NCBI RefSeq assembly: GCF_024195295.1
Contig: NZ_JAMFTH010000001.1
Location: 868,001-932,000 of the forward strand
Source of the DNA: Gilvimarinus xylanilyticus
GTDB lineage: Bacteria; Pseudomonadota; Gammaproteobacteria; Pseudomonadales; Cellvibrionaceae
Direction of reading: 5' to 3'
Length of the DNA: 64,000 nucleotides
The notes under the pieces were generated by a model, which saw nothing but the letters and a program-made list of their open reading frames with translations, ran no database searches and was not told the origin of the DNA. This document shows positions 18,274 to 26,939 of this stretch, piece after piece (position 1 is the stretch's first letter; the number at the start of each line of letters is the position of its first letter). The translations under genes and the position numbers were made by a program.

Positions 18274-18306
18274 ATCGGCCCGCCATAATGCGGGCCGATT
18301 TTGTTT
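18274..18306 (+). terminator. intrinsic terminator after cysB
   Basis: Ten-base perfect stem ATCGGCCCGC / GCGGGCCGAT with loop CATAAT, then a T-rich run (TTTGTTT). Confidence 0.93.
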
Positions 18307-18430
18307 CCCCACCTGTGATCTATACTACAAGTGCGTACGAATAACCCAATGTGGTTTTGGTAAGCCACTGAATTTTAGACAATTCCCGGTTTACTGCCGG
18401 TAAACATGTCTTGGCCGTGGAAGTGAAACA

Positions 18431-19399
18431 ATGTCGACAAACACGCAAAAAATTCCCGTTGGTGTCAGTCAATGCTTATTGGGCGAGCAGGTTCGGTACG
18501 ATGGCGGACACAAGCGCTCGCGCTATGTTACTGATCAGCTGAATCAGTATTTCGAATTTCATCCAATGTGCCCCGAAGTGGGCATTGGCTTGGGCATTCC
18601 CCGCAAGCCCATTCGTATAGTCAATGTCGATGGTGACAGCCGGGTACAGCAAAATGACGATCCCAGCGTTGATGTGACAGATCGTTTGGTCGATTACGCC
18701 CAGCAAACCATTCCCGAGTTCAAGTCTCTGTGCGGCTATATTTTTATGCAAAACTCCCCCAGTTGCGGGGTGTTTGATTTAAAGCGTTACGGCGAGAATG
18801 GCTACCCACTGGATAAAAAGGGGCGTGGAATTTATGCCCGCGAGGTTATCGAGGCTTATCCGCTATTGCCCGTTGAGGAAGCGGGCAGGCTGAATGACGC
18901 TGGGTTGCGAGAGAACTTTATTACCCGGGTTTTTGCTTACCACGACTGGCGCACCCAAGTGGAGCCAGAGCCCACCGCGCAAAAGTTAATCAACTTTTAT
19001 TCGCGCTATAAGTATCAGGTTATGGCGCACCATGTGGCCAGCTACAAGGCGATAGGGCGATTGTTGGCCGATCTCAAAAGTCGACCTATCGAAGAGTTGT
19101 GTGATGAATTCATTGTGCAGTTTATGGCCGCACTGAGCCACAAGGCGACGCGCAAAGGCAACACCAACGCGATGATGCATTTGCGTGGTTACCTAAAGAA
19201 CCAGCTGGATGCCGAGGAAAAGGCTGAACTGGGTGATTTGATTGAAAATTACCGCACCGGTTTCGTGCCCCTGGTGGTGCCAATGACGCTGCTTAAGCAT
19301 CATTTGCTAAAGGTCGACGATGTGTATCTTCAAAAGCAGACTTTTTGGTCCCCGCATCCAGAAAAGCTGGGTCTGCGGAACGTGCAGCAATCTAGTTAA
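18431..19399 (+). CDS. DUF523 (TudS-like) plus DUF1722 (YbgA) two-domain protein
   Basis: 322 residues. The N-terminal half (about 1-150) is DUF523, the family of thiouracil desulfidases that hold a [4Fe-4S] cluster on three cysteines; C15 (VSQCLLG), C47 (HPMCPEVG) and C112 (SPSCGVF) are in the right places. The C-terminal half is the YbgA/DUF1722 domain (NFYSRYKYQVMAHH, HKATRKGNTNAMMHLRGYLK). Such proteins are commonly encoded next to photolyase, as here. A thio-nucleobase desulfurase or nucleic-acid-repair role is inferred from family and context only. Confidence 0.87.
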   Translation: MSTNTQKIPVGVSQCLLGEQVRYDGGHKRSRYVTDQLNQYFEFHPMCPEVGIGLGIPRKPIRIVNVDGDSRVQQNDDPSVDVTDRLVDYAQQTIPEFKSLCGYIFMQNSPSCGVFDLKRYGENGYPLDKKGRGIYAREVIEAYPLLPVEEAGRLNDAGLRENFITRVFAYHDWRTQVEPEPTAQKLINFYSRYKYQVMAHHVASYKAIGRLLADLKSRPIEELCDEFIVQFMAALSHKATRKGNTNAMMHLRGYLKNQLDAEEKAELGDLIENYRTGFVPLVVPMTLLKHHLLKVDDVYLQKQTFWSPHPEKLGLRNVQQSS

Positions 19400-19413
19400 C
19401 GCGGGTGCTTATC

Positions 19414-19899
19414 ATGAATGATATGCAAGTCAAAGCTTCAGGCTCTCAACCACTCACCGATTCGGCGCTGCTGCAGGATTTAATGGGCGCTTACGGTGAG
19501 TTTAACCAGTCCAGTGTCCAGCGCTTGTTGGGCCTCTACCGCGACGATGTTTTATTTATCGACCCGGTGACCCAGATTAAAGGCAAAGAGGCGTTGCGGG
19601 AGTATTTCTTGGAGATGGCGGCCGGGTTAAACCAGTGTCACTTTGATTTTGAGTCGGTGATCAGTCAAAGCCATCTACCGGACAACTTCGACACGAGTTT
19701 GTTTTGGACCATGCGGTTTTCACACCCCAAGTTGGCCTCGGGTGAGCTGATTTCGGTCAAGGGCTGTTCGCACCTACGTCATACTAGCCAGCAGATTACC
19801 TTTCACCGTGATTACTACGATTTGGGCGAGATGCTTTACGAGCAAGTGCCAGTTGTGGGTGGCCTGGTTCGCTATATTAAAAATCGGCTGGAGCCTTAA
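19414..19899 (+). CDS. NTF2/SnoaL-like protein
   Basis: 161 residues with the cone-shaped NTF2-like pattern: YGEFNQSSVQRLLGLYRDDVLFIDPVTQIKGKEAL, then alternating strands and HRDYYDLGEMLYEQVPVVGG near the end. Proteins of this type accompany photolyase/SDR/Cfa clusters in proteobacteria; function unproven. Its stop overlaps the photolyase ATG by one base (TAATG). ATG at 19414 is used; GTG 19405 is an alternative. Confidence 0.8.
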   Translation: MNDMQVKASGSQPLTDSALLQDLMGAYGEFNQSSVQRLLGLYRDDVLFIDPVTQIKGKEALREYFLEMAAGLNQCHFDFESVISQSHLPDNFDTSLFWTMRFSHPKLASGELISVKGCSHLRHTSQQITFHRDYYDLGEMLYEQVPVVGGLVRYIKNRLEP

Positions 19900-21326
19900 T
19901 GAACACTTTGGTTTGGTTTCGAAGTGATCTAAGAGTTCACGATAACCCAGCTTTGCACCACGGCCTTAATCGCGACGAAACGGACGAGAATTCCGTTGCC
20001 GCTCTTTATATTATTTGCGATGAGTACATCAAAACGCATCCGGTAGGGCCTCGCAAGTTGTGGTTTACCCGCGAGGCACTGCTGAATCTGCAGGAAAGTC
20101 TCGCCGATGCGGCCATTCGACTGGACATTATTCGGGTTAAAAAATCTGCCGATATTTCCCAGGCGCTACTCAAACACTGTCTGCACCATGAAATTGATCA
20201 AGTGAATTGCAACGCCGAGTATCCCTGGGATGAACTTCAGCGTGATCGCGCCGCTCGCGATTTGTGCGAAGAGAATAATATCAAGTTTAAACGTTACCAC
20301 GATCGCTGCCTGATTCCGCCCGGCGCTCTCACAACCAAGCAGGGTGATCCTTACCGAGTTTTTACCCCATTTAGTAAAGCGTGGCGCCAATTAATTGATC
20401 AGACTTTCCTAACTGTTTACCCCAAGCCCAGTCGAAAACAGTCCCTTAAGGTGGACCCTGAAACTATTGTTAACAAATTTTCGGGCCTCTCATTGTCCGA
20501 GGTGGACGATGATCACTGGGCTCCCAGTGAAGAGACGGCTTTGGCGCAGTTAGGTGAATTTTGCGAAGCCGGAATCGAGGATTACCACGAGCGTCGCGAT
20601 TTTCCTGCCGAGCCGGGTACATCCTGCTTATCGCCTTACTTAAGCCTCGGTCTGATCAGTCCCAAGCAGTGTTTTATCGCCGCCGCAAACAGCGTAAGCG
20701 GACACTGGGCTGAAGACCCGGGGGTGAACACCTGGATTACGGAATTGATATGGCGCGAGTTCTACATGCACGTGGCGGTGGCCTTCCCCCAAGTGTGCAA
20801 GCACAAACCCATGCAAGCTTACACCGATAAAGTCTCCTGGCGTCGCGATAACAAAGTCTTCGATGCCTGGTGTGAGGGCAGAACAGGCATCCCTATTGTT
20901 GACGCCGCCATGCGTCAGCTTAACAACACCGGCTGGATGCACAATCGCCTGCGGATGATAACCGCGATGTTTTTAAGCAAAAACCTCGGCATAGACTGGC
21001 GCTGGGGCGAGCGGTACTTTATGGAGCAGCTAGTGGATGGCGAGTTTTGTGCAAACAATGGCGGCTGGCAGTGGAGCGCGTCAACGGGCACCGACGCTGC
21101 GCCTTATTTTCGAATCATGAACCCCATTAACCAGGCCGAGCGCTTCGACCCTAAAGGCGAGTTTATTCGCCGCTATATTCCCGAACTTGCCGATGTGACC
21201 GGGAAAAATATCTACTCGGGTGAGGGAGCCAAGGGTTACCGAAACCCCATTGTCGATGTCAAACAAAGCCGTAATGAGGCGATAGAGCGTTTTGCCAGCG
21301 TCAACAAAAAGGAGTCCGAGCAATGA
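19899..21326 (+). CDS. phr: deoxyribodipyrimidine photolyase
   Basis: Light-driven repair of cyclobutane pyrimidine dimers, using FAD and an antenna chromophore. 475 residues: N-terminal antenna domain (LVWFRSDLRVHDNPAL) and C-terminal FAD domain with TSCLSPYLSLGLISP, ELIWREFYMHV, and TGIPIVDAAMRQLNNTGWMHNR, followed by DWRWGERYFMEQLVDGEFCANNGGWQW. These match class I CPD photolyases. Coupled by overlap with both neighbours. Confidence 0.96.
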   Translation: MNTLVWFRSDLRVHDNPALHHGLNRDETDENSVAALYIICDEYIKTHPVGPRKLWFTREALLNLQESLADAAIRLDIIRVKKSADISQALLKHCLHHEIDQVNCNAEYPWDELQRDRAARDLCEENNIKFKRYHDRCLIPPGALTTKQGDPYRVFTPFSKAWRQLIDQTFLTVYPKPSRKQSLKVDPETIVNKFSGLSLSEVDDDHWAPSEETALAQLGEFCEAGIEDYHERRDFPAEPGTSCLSPYLSLGLISPKQCFIAAANSVSGHWAEDPGVNTWITELIWREFYMHVAVAFPQVCKHKPMQAYTDKVSWRRDNKVFDAWCEGRTGIPIVDAAMRQLNNTGWMHNRLRMITAMFLSKNLGIDWRWGERYFMEQLVDGEFCANNGGWQWSASTGTDAAPYFRIMNPINQAERFDPKGEFIRRYIPELADVTGKNIYSGEGAKGYRNPIVDVKQSRNEAIERFASVNKKESEQ

Positions 21327-22081
21327 CCCAAGAGACTTTTTCCGGCCGCGAAGTATTGATTACCGGAGGCACCAAGGGCCTCGGCTTAGCGTTAGTCCAC
21401 CAGCTTATCGATCACGGCTGTCGGGTTACCGTTTTGGCGCGCCACCTAGAGCCACTAAACGATCTACTGCAAGCCCATCAAAATAGCTTGCGAGCGATTT
21501 CGGCCGATATTGGAGATCGCAAAAGCGTTGCCGCCGCGTTGGCTGAAGTGGACGCTATTGACACGCTCATTCTGAACGCGGGTACCTGTGAATACCTAAC
21601 CCCCGGACAGGTAAATGCCGAAGCCTGTGAGCGCGTGATTGATGTGAATGTGCTGGGTGCGGCCAACGTGTTGGAGTCCAGCTTGGATAAGTTGGCCGTC
21701 TCGACCCGTGCGCCACAGGTGGTAGGCATTTCAAGCTTGGTAACCGAGATGCCCCTGTCGCGGGCAGAAGTTTACGGTGCCTCAAAGGCGGCGCTGGACT
21801 ATTTTTTAGAAAGCCTCAGGGTTGATGTTTATCACAAAGGTATTGATGTTACGGTGATTAAACCCGGTTTTATCAAAACACCGTTAACCGATAAAAACGA
21901 TTTTCCCATGCCTTTTTTAATGAGTGCCGAGCAGGCTGCAAGTGCGGTGATGAAAGCTATTGTTCAGCGCCGCTATCTCTATAAGTTCCCCTGGCAGTTA
22001 GCTTTCAGTTTACGCTTAGGAAGCCTGTTGCCGACGGGGCTTCAGGTTAAATTATTACAAAAAATGGTAAAGCGTGGATGA
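21323..22081 (+). CDS. short-chain dehydrogenase/reductase
   Basis: 252 residues with the Rossmann motif TGGTKGLGLAL, NAG motif (LILNAGTCEYL), catalytic Ser in GISSLV and YxxxK as YGASK, then KPGFIKTPLT. A C-terminal hydrophobic/basic tail may associate with the membrane. Substrate unknown; the same type of SDR is regularly found in ChrR/RpoE-controlled photostress clusters. ATGA overlap with phr. Confidence 0.88.
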   Translation: MTQETFSGREVLITGGTKGLGLALVHQLIDHGCRVTVLARHLEPLNDLLQAHQNSLRAISADIGDRKSVAAALAEVDAIDTLILNAGTCEYLTPGQVNAEACERVIDVNVLGAANVLESSLDKLAVSTRAPQVVGISSLVTEMPLSRAEVYGASKAALDYFLESLRVDVYHKGIDVTVIKPGFIKTPLTDKNDFPMPFLMSAEQAASAVMKAIVQRRYLYKFPWQLAFSLRLGSLLPTGLQVKLLQKMVKRG

Positions 22082-23343
22082 GTGAAAACCGTAAGAAAAT
22101 TGCAATTATAGGGTCGGGCATCAGTGGTCTGAGCTGTGCGTATCTTTTAAATCGAAAGCACGATATTACCGTGTTCGAAAAAAACGACCGCATCGGCGGC
22201 CACACCGCGACCAAGCCTGTTTCGGTAGAATCGGGCGATTATTGGATTGATACCGGGTTTATTGTTTACAACGACCGTACTTACCCCAATTTTATTGCCT
22301 TAATGAAGCAGCTGGGCGTGCAGGGGCAGAAAACGGAAATGGGTTTTAGTGTCACCTGCGAAAAGACGGGTTACGAATACGCCGGAACCAATGTCGGCGG
22401 TTTGTTTGCGCAAAAACGTAACTTATTCAGTGGACGGCATTGGCGCATGCTGAGCGATATCGTTCGGTTTAACCGCCAGTGCACCCAATTGCACCACAGT
22501 AATGCCATTGATTCGGAGCTAACGCTGGAAGATTTTTTAATCCAAGAGGGCTTCAGTGAGGCGTTTACCGACTTTTATTTATTGCCCATGGTGTCTGCGA
22601 TTTGGTCGTCCGGTACTCAGACCGCGGCTAAAATGCCGCTCGAGTTTTTTATTCGGTTTTTCCACAATCACGGCTTGCTCACCATTACCGATCAGCCACA
22701 GTGGTACACCCTGGTGGGCGGCTCCCACCGTTACTTAAAGCCGCTCACCGAATCCTTCGCGAACAAAATTGTGACTGATGCGCAGATTCAATCGGTTAGC
22801 CGGAACGGGCAGGGGGTGTCCATTGAGCGGGCGGGGACAACCCCAGAAATCTTTGACGAGGTGGTGTTCGCCTGCCACAGCGATCAAGCATTATCCCTGC
22901 TAGCAGACCCCACTGAAGCCGAACAAGGGCTGTTAGGGGCCATACCTTACAAAGCCAATCGGGTTGTTATGCATACCGACAGCAGTCTGCTACCTCGGCG
23001 CAGAGCCGCCTGGGCCAGCTGGAATTACTGTTTGCCGGCCGAGCAAGATGACCGCACACTGCTCACTTATAATATGAATATTCTTCAGTGTATCAAAGCG
23101 CCCGAGACCTTTTGTGTCAGTGTGAACCCCGGTGACCGAATCGACGGCTCGGCCATTCTGGGCGAATACGAGTACGATCACCCGGTCTTTACCCGTGAAA
23201 GCGTGGCGGCCAAGTCCCGTTGGCGAGAGATTAGCGGCGTTAAGAATACCCATTTTTGCGGCGCTTACTGGCACAATGGCTTCCACGAAGACGGGGTAGT
23301 CTCGGCGCTGCGCGTGGCTAAAGATTTTGGAATTGAATTGTGA
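22078..23343 (+). CDS. FAD-dependent amine-oxidase-like oxidoreductase
   Basis: 421 residues starting with a dinucleotide-binding motif IAIIGSGISGLSCAYLL and then FEKNDRIGGHTAT, as in phytoene-desaturase/amine-oxidase type flavoproteins. The C-terminal FCGAYWHNGFHEDGVVSALRVA is the conserved FAD-binding end. Operons joining this protein with DUF1365 and Cfa-like methyltransferase are thought to act on membrane fatty acids under singlet-oxygen stress; that role is inferred here from gene order. Confidence 0.88.
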   Translation: MSENRKKIAIIGSGISGLSCAYLLNRKHDITVFEKNDRIGGHTATKPVSVESGDYWIDTGFIVYNDRTYPNFIALMKQLGVQGQKTEMGFSVTCEKTGYEYAGTNVGGLFAQKRNLFSGRHWRMLSDIVRFNRQCTQLHHSNAIDSELTLEDFLIQEGFSEAFTDFYLLPMVSAIWSSGTQTAAKMPLEFFIRFFHNHGLLTITDQPQWYTLVGGSHRYLKPLTESFANKIVTDAQIQSVSRNGQGVSIERAGTTPEIFDEVVFACHSDQALSLLADPTEAEQGLLGAIPYKANRVVMHTDSSLLPRRRAAWASWNYCLPAEQDDRTLLTYNMNILQCIKAPETFCVSVNPGDRIDGSAILGEYEYDHPVFTRESVAAKSRWREISGVKNTHFCGAYWHNGFHEDGVVSALRVAKDFGIEL

Positions 23344-24104
23344 GTGACTCTCAGCCCCCAAGTGCCATCTATTCCGGTTGGGTCAGGCATCGGCGATTTA
23401 CGCCGGTTGAGCACGAGTTTCGCTATCGTCTCGATCTTTTCTTTATGGACTTGGATTCGCTCGGCGAATTGTTTTCCCCGCTCAGGTTCTGGTCTTTTAA
23501 TAAACGCAATCTGGGGCAGTTCCGGCGCAAAGACTTTATGGGGCCCGTGGACCGCCCACTGAAAGAGCTGGTGCTTGAAAAAGCCTCTGCAGAGCTAGAC
23601 AAGGGGCGGGAGCATAAAGTGTATTTGCTGGCCAATTTGCGTCAGTGGGGTACCTGTTTTAACCCGGTGAGCCTTTACTATGTATACGAAAATGCTCAGC
23701 TACGCTGTATTGTTGCCCAGGTCAACAATACCCCGTGGGATGAGCGCCACACTTACGTGATACCGGCCGTAGCCAAAAAAAATAAAACCCAGCACAAATT
23801 TGCCAAAGCGTTTCACGTCTCGCCGTTTAACCCCATGGATATGACCTATGATTGGTCGAGCACCACTCCCGGAAAACGTCTGTGCGTGCATATGGAAAAT
23901 CACCGCGAGGGCCAATGCCATATGGACGCCACCTTGGTGCTTACACGTAAAACTTGGACTGAAACGCATCTAAATCGCGTGCTCTGGCGTACTCCCTTTA
24001 ACAGTGCCAAGGTTCCCCTGGCCATCTATTGGCAGGCGTTAAAACTTTGGTGGAAAGGCGCACCTGTATACGATCACCCCGGTGCAAACAGCAGTAACCG
24101 GTAA
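23340..24104 (+). CDS. DUF1365 family protein
   Basis: 254 residues matching DUF1365: SAIYSGWVRHRRFTP at the N-terminus, FNPVSLYYVYE, and AKAFHVSPFNPMDMTYDW. Function not established; nearly always encoded between an FAD oxidoreductase and a Cfa-type methyltransferase as here. Start GTG at 23340 overlaps the previous stop. Confidence 0.9.
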   Translation: MSDSQPPSAIYSGWVRHRRFTPVEHEFRYRLDLFFMDLDSLGELFSPLRFWSFNKRNLGQFRRKDFMGPVDRPLKELVLEKASAELDKGREHKVYLLANLRQWGTCFNPVSLYYVYENAQLRCIVAQVNNTPWDERHTYVIPAVAKKNKTQHKFAKAFHVSPFNPMDMTYDWSSTTPGKRLCVHMENHREGQCHMDATLVLTRKTWTETHLNRVLWRTPFNSAKVPLAIYWQALKLWWKGAPVYDHPGANSSNR

Positions 24105-24116
24105 AGGAGAAAAACA

Positions 24117-25382
24117 GTGACAGAAACAACGACCCGCAAAGGTATTTCTGCTATCAGCTCCCACCGTGCCCGTGCGTTTACCTACCGTGAAAAGGTAGCG
24201 AGGACCCTGGTGCATAAGACCCTGGCCAAGCTCTATCGCGGTTGTCTGCGGATTCATGAAGGAGAGGATTGCTTTACCTTTGGTCAGAGCCCCGATCACG
24301 CCGAGATTGTGGCCGATATCCACGTGCATGATTTGGCCGCATATTGTGACGTAGCTTTTTCGGGCTCCATCGGATCTGGTGAAGCCTATATGTCGGGTTA
24401 CTGGTCTACCCCCAACCTAACCAATGTGGTGCGTATTTTTGTCAGTAATATCGATACGCTGGATACGATGGATCAGGGCCAGTCCCGTGTCAGCAAAGCA
24501 ATGCTTAAGGTCTTTGCCTGGTTGCGTCGCAACTCCAAGGAGGGCGCCCGGCGCAACATTAGCGCACACTATGATTTAGGCAATGAGTTTTTCTCGCTGT
24601 TCTTGGATAAACAACTGATGTACTCCTCGGCCATTTTTCCCAGTGAAACGGCCAGTTTAGACGAGGCGGCCGAATACAAACTTAAAGTTATCTGCGACAA
24701 ATTAGAGCTTACGTCCGAGGACCACTTGCTGGAGATTGGTACCGGCTGGGGCGGGCTTGCGGTTTATGCGGCCCAGCACTATGGCTGCCGCGTGACCACC
24801 ACTACCATCAGTCATGAACAATACGAGCACGCCCAGAAGGCGGTCAAAGAGGCTGGGTTGGAAGATCGCATAACCCTGTTGTTTGACGATTACCGCGACT
24901 TGCAGGGGAGCTACGACAAGTTGGTGTCGGTCGAGATGATTGAGGCGGTGGGTTACGAGCACTATGCCACCTATGTAAAAACCTGTGGCAAGCTGCTTAA
25001 GCGCGACGGGTTGATGCTGATTCAGGCGATCACCATCACTGACCAGCGCTATAATATGGCGAAGGACTCGGTAGACTTTATCCAGCGTTATATTTTTCCC
25101 GGCGGAGGTTTGCCGTCTGTAAGCAAGCTAATGGAGCTTACCCAGTCCCACAGCTCGCTCAATCTGGTTCATTTTGAAGACATTGGCGCCCACTACGCCA
25201 AGACCCTCAAATGCTGGCGCGAGCGCTTTTGGGCGCAGCTGCACACGGTCCGGGCTCAGGGGTTTGATGAACGCTTTATTCGCATGTGGGAATACTATCT
25301 CTGCTATTGCGAGGGCGGATTCGCCGAGCGCAGCATCGGCACCGGACAATTTTTGCTGGCAAACCCCGACTACCGTCCGTGA
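24117..25382 (+). CDS. cfa: cyclopropane-fatty-acyl-phospholipid synthase family protein
   Basis: Transfers a methylene group from S-adenosylmethionine to unsaturated acyl chains of membrane phospholipids. 421 residues; SAM-binding motif LLEIGTGWGGLAVYAA, preceded by NISAHYDLGNEFFSLFLD and MYSSAIFP, and followed by VSVEMIEAVGYEHY, all typical of Cfa. AGGAG precedes the GTG start. Because it is in a photostress cluster it may be a specialised paralogue making cyclopropane or furan fatty acids rather than the housekeeping Cfa. Confidence 0.92.
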   Translation: MTETTTRKGISAISSHRARAFTYREKVARTLVHKTLAKLYRGCLRIHEGEDCFTFGQSPDHAEIVADIHVHDLAAYCDVAFSGSIGSGEAYMSGYWSTPNLTNVVRIFVSNIDTLDTMDQGQSRVSKAMLKVFAWLRRNSKEGARRNISAHYDLGNEFFSLFLDKQLMYSSAIFPSETASLDEAAEYKLKVICDKLELTSEDHLLEIGTGWGGLAVYAAQHYGCRVTTTTISHEQYEHAQKAVKEAGLEDRITLLFDDYRDLQGSYDKLVSVEMIEAVGYEHYATYVKTCGKLLKRDGLMLIQAITITDQRYNMAKDSVDFIQRYIFPGGGLPSVSKLMELTQSHSSLNLVHFEDIGAHYAKTLKCWRERFWAQLHTVRAQGFDERFIRMWEYYLCYCEGGFAERSIGTGQFLLANPDYRP

Positions 25383-25945
25383 ACAAACCCCTCGCTAAAA
25401 TACGGGATACCCTGAACGAGCATCGCCTGATCTTGGCAAACGCGGCAATGTTCCAGATCGGTTGGCTACTATGCCTAATGGCCCCATTGGCGGTCGCCTT
25501 GGTTTACACTCTGGCGGCAATAGCGGTTCATTTTTTGTATTGGGGCGGTCATCGTCAAGATGTTATTGCGGTGATCCTCGCTATTGCCATGGGGTTTATT
25601 CACGACACCGCACTTTTGGTCGGCGGCGTCCTGCAGTATTCGCTTGTGATACAGCCCTTGTGGCTAATGTGTTTGTGGGCACTGCTCGGTTTAACGCTCA
25701 ACCATTCACTGCACGCAATTTACGGACGTCCTTGGTTAGCTGCCATTTTGGGGGCAGTGTCGGCGCCTTTATCTTACATCGCAGGTGTCGCTATCTCGGG
25801 GGTTAGCTGGGGCGTTCCGAAAGAAATGGGGGCAAGCATCATCGCCCTGGTATGGCTTGGCGTTTTACCTCTGCATCTGGCTTTAAGCCGGATTCTGACA
25901 AGACTTGTATTTCCGCGTACGGATAACTCCCCGGAGACTCAGTGA
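25379..25945 (+). CDS. DUF2878 family membrane protein
   Basis: 188 residues, about five membrane segments (for example WLLCLMAPLAVALVYTLAAIAVHFL), with AIAMGFIHDTALLVGGVLQY in the middle and a GVSWGVPKEMG loop, characteristic of DUF2878. GTG at 25379 overlaps the cfa stop; a longer frame from 25286 would overlap cfa by about 100 bases and is rejected. Function unknown; part of the photostress cluster. Confidence 0.83.
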   Translation: MNKPLAKIRDTLNEHRLILANAAMFQIGWLLCLMAPLAVALVYTLAAIAVHFLYWGGHRQDVIAVILAIAMGFIHDTALLVGGVLQYSLVIQPLWLMCLWALLGLTLNHSLHAIYGRPWLAAILGAVSAPLSYIAGVAISGVSWGVPKEMGASIIALVWLGVLPLHLALSRILTRLVFPRTDNSPETQ

Positions 25946-26649
25946 TGAAATTATTATCGCTACATTTGTGTCTGCTGTTGTTTTTTGCGTTAAAAGTGTC
26001 GGCCGCCTCCCAACCATTTGCGGTGGGTAAAGCCTATAACCTAGACGAAACCGACGCACTCTTGTACAGCGAAGCCTATTATCAAGTGTCTGAAGACAAA
26101 GTCAGAGTCGAGTACCGGTCTGCCAGCGAAGATCTGATTGCGGTTAAAACCCTCGATTACTCCCGGTCCAAAATCAGTCCCAGCTTTACGCTTCGTTATG
26201 AAAATCGAGACTATGGCCTGCAGGCGAGGGTAGAGGAGCAGTTCGTTACGCTCACTCGTGAAGAAAACGGCGATAGCAAAAGCAAAACGTTGAGCCCGGC
26301 CGATAACCAAGTCGTGGATGCGGGTTTTGTGGGTTTTATTCTCGATCAATGGAATGCTTTAAGTAACGGCGAAGCGGTAAGCTTTGCCTTCGCCTTTGTC
26401 AGCGATCTTAAGAATGTGGGGCTAAGTGCGCAAAAAGTGGAGCCGGAGCGCACGCCTTTCGGCGAGCCGTCCGAGGATCGTCTGACTCTGAAGATGCAGT
26501 TGGATAACGGCTTTCTGGCGATGTTTATCGATCCCATTTACCTTGAATTTTCGCCCCAGAAACAGCTTATGACTTTTGCCGGGCGCTCCAATATCACCGA
26601 CAGTGAAGGTGAATCGATGGATGTGCTTATTCGTTACCAGTATCCATAA
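25942..26649 (+). CDS. predicted periplasmic protein of unknown function
   Basis: About 235 residues with a clear signal peptide (MKLLSLHLCLLLFFALKVSAAS, cleavage likely after SAA), then an all-beta-looking secreted domain. I do not recognise the family. It is the last gene of the photolyase-Cfa operon and overlaps the DUF2878 stop. It ends 5 bp before the convergent flhB-like gene. Confidence 0.72.
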   Translation: MMKLLSLHLCLLLFFALKVSAASQPFAVGKAYNLDETDALLYSEAYYQVSEDKVRVEYRSASEDLIAVKTLDYSRSKISPSFTLRYENRDYGLQARVEEQFVTLTREENGDSKSKTLSPADNQVVDAGFVGFILDQWNALSNGEAVSFAFAFVSDLKNVGLSAQKVEPERTPFGEPSEDRLTLKMQLDNGFLAMFIDPIYLEFSPQKQLMTFAGRSNITDSEGESMDVLIRYQYP

Positions 26650-26654
26650 CGCGG

Positions 26655-26939
26655 CTAGCTTCCCTGCGGCCGCTCACCCTTTAAGTCGTAGGCAAACGCG
26701 ATAATATAGGCGACGGCCAAATAAAGCTTTTCCGGTATCTCGTCTCCCAACTCAAGGGTGACCAAAAAATCCACCAGCGAGGCATTGTCGCACAGGGGAA
26801 CACCGTGCTCCTCGGCGATATCGATAATCTCCTGCGCCAGTGCGCCCGAACCTTTGGCACTAATAACGGGCGAGTGAGTGCCGTCATAATAAAGAGCGAC
26901 GGCTTTTTGCAGATCCTCAAGTTCGGCAGTATCGCTCAT
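26655..26939 (-). CDS. FlhB C-terminal domain-like protein (FlhB2 type)
   Basis: 94 residues corresponding only to the cytoplasmic C-terminal domain of FlhB/YscU export-switch proteins: AVALYYDGTHSPVISAKGSGALAQEIIDIA and the LCDNASLVDFL pattern. The membrane part and the NPTH autocleavage site are missing (the site position reads DGTH). Such orphan domains are usually encoded next to fliK, as here, with a 4 bp overlap. A role in flagellar hook-length switching is plausible but not shown. Confidence 0.86.
   Translation of the reverse strand: MSDTAELEDLQKAVALYYDGTHSPVISAKGSGALAQEIIDIAEEHGVPLCDNASLVDFLVTLELGDEIPEKLYLAVAYIIAFAYDLKGERPQGS

Noticed and set aside
18316-18340. TGATC followed by CGTA upstream of the photolyase operon, resembling an RpoE/ChrR-type promoter.
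   Set aside because: The two parts are only 13 bases apart, too close for such a promoter.
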